A stretch of 64,000 nt of DNA, taken from positions 47,858 to 111,857 of the forward strand of contig NZ_JALBYU010000021.1 in NCBI RefSeq assembly GCF_029963765.1. The letters are read 5' to 3'. Both the position numbers and the translations under genes were made by a program. Below, piece by piece: positions 61,994 through 64,000 of the stretch. The number at the start of each line of letters is the position of its first letter. The first letter of the stretch is position 1. The DNA is from Pseudomonas sp. UYIF39 (GTDB taxonomy: Bacteria; Pseudomonadota; Gammaproteobacteria; Pseudomonadales; Pseudomonadaceae). The notes under the pieces are model-generated. The model was not told the DNA's origin. It ran no database searches and saw only the letters and a list, made by a program, of their open reading frames with translations.

Positions 61994-62215
61994 TCAAACC
62001 TCCAGATTTCCCCAGCCGTGTTTCAACTCTTCAGGCGCTACGGCCTTCACCGACTTGCCCGTCGCCAACTCCACCCGTCGCGCCGCCTCCGGGTCATCGG
62101 CAAACGGAATCAGACTGGCTTCATCCAGACTCTCTGCCGTCTGATGCTTCAGGCAGTATTCAACCGCCAGCCAAAGCCCCGTCACGCCCAACACATTCAG
62201 CACGACCTCAATCAT
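61994..62215 (-). CDS. Small one-segment membrane protein, CcoQ-like position
   Basis: 73 residues. The N terminus (MIEVVLNVLGVTGLWLAVEY) is a membrane helix; a charged tail with FADDPEAARRVELATG follows. It begins 15 bases after the ccoN stop, the place of a CcoQ-type accessory subunit. The hydrophobic part plus polar tail resembles CcoQ in form, but sequence similarity cannot be judged by eye. A conserved small protein of pseudomonads, probably co-expressed with ccoN. Confidence 0.65.
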   Translation of the reverse strand: MIEVVLNVLGVTGLWLAVEYCLKHQTAESLDEASLIPFADDPEAARRVELATGKSVKAVAPEELKHGWGNLEV

Positions 62216-62230
62216 CTCAAGCCTTTTGCC

Positions 62231-63658
62231 TCAGGCAATCTGCGCGTCGCGTTCGGCCATTGTGACGTCCGACACCCGCACGGTGCGCCAGGTGTTGTAC
62301 GCCATCAGCAACATGCCGCTGAGGAAAAACACACCGCCGGCGAAGCGCACCACGAACCCTGGATGGCTGGCCTGCAAGGCTTCGACGAAGGAGTAGGTCA
62401 GCGTGCCGTCATCGTTGATCGCACGCCACATCAAGCCCTGGGTGATGCCGTTGACCCACATCGAGGCGATGTACAGCACCGTGCCGATAGTGGCGAGCCA
62501 GAAGTGCGCGTTGATCAGGCCGATGCTGTGCATCTGCGTGCGACCGAAGACTTTCGGGATCATGTGGTACAGCGAGCCGAAGGTGATCATCGCCACCCAA
62601 CCCAAAGCGCCGGCGTGGACGTGGCCGATGGTCCAGTCGGTGTAGTGGGAGAGGGCGTTGACTGTCTTGATCGCCATCATCGGCCCTTCGAAGGTCGACA
62701 TCCCGTAGAAGGCCAGGGACAACACCAAAAAGCGCAGGATCGGGTCGGTGCGCAATTTATGCCAGGCCCCTGACAGCGTCATCATGCCGTTGATCATCCC
62801 GCCCCAACTCGGTGCCAGCAGGATCAGCGACATCGCCATGCCGAGCGACTGTGCCCAGTCCGGCAGTGCGGTGTAGTGCAAGTGGTGCGGACCGGCCCAG
62901 ATGTATAGGGTGATCAGCGCCCAGAAGTGCACGATCGACAAGCGATAGGAATACACCGGACGCTCGGCCTGTTTCGGCACGAAGTAGTACATCATCCCGA
63001 GGAAACCGGCGGTGAGGAAAAAGCCTACGGCGTTATGGCCGTACCACCACTGCACCATAGCGTCGGTCGCCCCGGAATACACCGGATAGGACTTGAACCA
63101 GTCCACCGGAATCGCCAGGTGATTGACCACGTGCAGCATCGCGATCACCACGATGAACGCGCCGAAGAACCAATTGCCGACGTAAATGTGCTTGGTCTTG
63201 CGCTGCACCACGGTGGTGAAAAACACGATGGCGTAAGCGACCCATACCACCGTCATCCACACCGCGCCGGAGAATTCGATCTCGGCGTATTCCTTGGTGG
63301 TGGTGTAGCCCAGCGGCAGGGTGATCAGCATCACCACGATCACCGATTGCCAACCCCAAAAAGTGAACGCGGCAAGCTTGTCCGAAAACAACCGCACCTG
63401 GCAGGTACGCTGCACCGCGTAGTAACTGGCGGCGAATTGCGCGCTGCCGGCAAAGCCGAAAATCACCAGGCTGGTGTGCAGGGGCCGCAAGCGGCCGAAG
63501 GTGGTCCATGGCAGGTCGAGGTTCATCTGCGGCCACACCAGTTGCGAGGCGATCCACACCCCCATCGCCATCCCCACGACACCCCATACCACGGTTGCCA
63601 CGACGAATTGGCGGACGACCTTGTAGTTATAGGCCTGTCCGATTTTTGCTGTGCTCAT
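62231..63658 (-). CDS. ccoN: Cbb3-type cytochrome c oxidase subunit I, orphan
   Basis: 475 residues from ATG 63658. About twelve membrane segments. Haem and copper ligands of the family: PLHTSLVIFGFAGSAQFA (haem b His), WWYGHNAVGFFLTAGFLG (His for CuB), PHHLHYTALPDWAQSLGMA (two His), and WTIGHVHAGALGWVAMITFG (His pair near the haem). It reduces oxygen at the inner membrane. There is no ccoO, ccoP, ccoS or ccoG gene nearby, so it is an orphan subunit, as known for extra ccoN copies in P. aeruginosa. Such copies can replace the main subunit in the complex under low oxygen or cyanide. Confidence 0.93.
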   Translation of the reverse strand: MSTAKIGQAYNYKVVRQFVVATVVWGVVGMAMGVWIASQLVWPQMNLDLPWTTFGRLRPLHTSLVIFGFAGSAQFAASYYAVQRTCQVRLFSDKLAAFTFWGWQSVIVVMLITLPLGYTTTKEYAEIEFSGAVWMTVVWVAYAIVFFTTVVQRKTKHIYVGNWFFGAFIVVIAMLHVVNHLAIPVDWFKSYPVYSGATDAMVQWWYGHNAVGFFLTAGFLGMMYYFVPKQAERPVYSYRLSIVHFWALITLYIWAGPHHLHYTALPDWAQSLGMAMSLILLAPSWGGMINGMMTLSGAWHKLRTDPILRFLVLSLAFYGMSTFEGPMMAIKTVNALSHYTDWTIGHVHAGALGWVAMITFGSLYHMIPKVFGRTQMHSIGLINAHFWLATIGTVLYIASMWVNGITQGLMWRAINDDGTLTYSFVEALQASHPGFVVRFAGGVFFLSGMLLMAYNTWRTVRVSDVTMAERDAQIA

Positions 63659-64000
63659 GGTCAATGCTTCCACGGTTGCAAAGTCTTGCCAGGCCACCCG
63701 GACTGGCATGTCGCCCACTGTAGAAACCCCGCCGGAAACAAAACAGACTCAGAAAAACCGAGTTTATGCGGATCAGATAAAGCGAAAGCCTGCGGTGATC
63801 AGCCGCCGTCTGATACGGCTTTTTAGCATTTAGCTGAATCTGTAACGTGCTGCGCCGCAGGTCCATAGTCGCTACCACAAGCACCGCCAAACCCGTAGCA
63901 GCTGTCGAGCACCGCGAGGCTGCGTGCGGCTGCGCAGCAGTCGTAAACCCTGTGTACCCGGTTTACCTGACCCACCGAGTCGCTTGATTTCACGACTGCT
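63659..64000. other. Upstream region of ccoN, no gene seen
   Basis: 342 bases without a convincing gene. No TTGAT-N4-ATCAA (ANR/Fnr) site was found, although such a box often controls cbb3 genes. From about 63890 the sequence GTAGCAGCTGTCGAGC and GCTGCGTGCGGCTGCGCAGCAG resembles a different short Pseudomonas dispersed repeat. The window ends before the next gene. Confidence 0.4.

Noticed and set aside
63659..64000. ANR/Fnr box or a gene upstream of ccoN
   Set aside because: No TTGAT-N4-ATCAA sequence was found on either strand and the small frames there have no supporting features.

Overview
The window is chromosomal DNA from a Pseudomonas, most likely of the P. fluorescens group. Two things support this. 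Paired inverted repeats with the core GTGGGAGCGAGCTTGCTC, the REP family of fluorescent pseudomonads, sit in many gene gaps. The order of housekeeping genes (M16 peptidase, hydrolase, TetR/ALDH/Tat/GMC, coaD, ferredoxin, mutM, ilvD, folA, thyA, lgt, ptsP, rppH, ilvA, rpiA) also follows, as I remember it, the PA0371 to PA0329 stretch of P. aeruginosa. No rRNA, tRNA, CRISPR array, prophage or insertion sequence was seen.

Layout. 0-12.7 kb: end of an M16 peptidase gene, an alpha/beta hydrolase, an AraC regulator, a mercaptopyruvate sulfurtransferase, a TetR-controlled alcohol/aldehyde oxidation operon, coaD, a ferredoxin, mutM, an HDOD protein and an RlmI-like rRNA methyltransferase. 12.7-16.4 kb: an AT-rich insertion holding the most interesting system. 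It has a 23-residue peptide gene with its own promoter and strong ribosome binding site, a hairpin, and three overlapping genes for a SagB-type flavin dehydrogenase, an AurF-type diiron oxygenase and a Bcr/CflA exporter. It looks like a small peptide-derived natural product (RiPP-like) cluster. 16.6-26 kb: ilvD, an SGNH hydrolase, phosphorylcholine phosphatase, a cystine symporter, folA and a membrane protein/GTPase pair. 26-33 kb: a 2-aminoethylphosphonate uptake and breakdown operon with its LysR regulator. 33-36 kb: a cadA/cadR metal efflux pair with a clear MerR-type operator and a hexanucleotide repeat encoding a His-Asp tail. 35.7-46.4 kb: thyA, lgt, TSUP transporter, NRDE protein, ptsP, rppH, HAD phosphatase, ilvA and rpiA. 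46.8-51.8 kb: the giant NAD-dependent glutamate dehydrogenase gene.

52-62 kb is accessory: a lipoprotein, a cupin protein, an ABM monooxygenase, a MocR regulator divergent from an AhpD-like gene (with shared ATTGGTCTG boxes), a LysR-like regulator, an acetyltransferase, a racemase, and a group with a halovibrin-like secreted protein, a frameshifted DUF2599 gene and a beta-sandwich protein. The window ends with an orphan cbb3 oxidase catalytic subunit (ccoN) and a small companion gene.

Many starts were moved downstream of the longest open frame using Shine-Dalgarno spacing, signal peptides and family lengths. All family assignments come from reading motifs by eye, with no database search.
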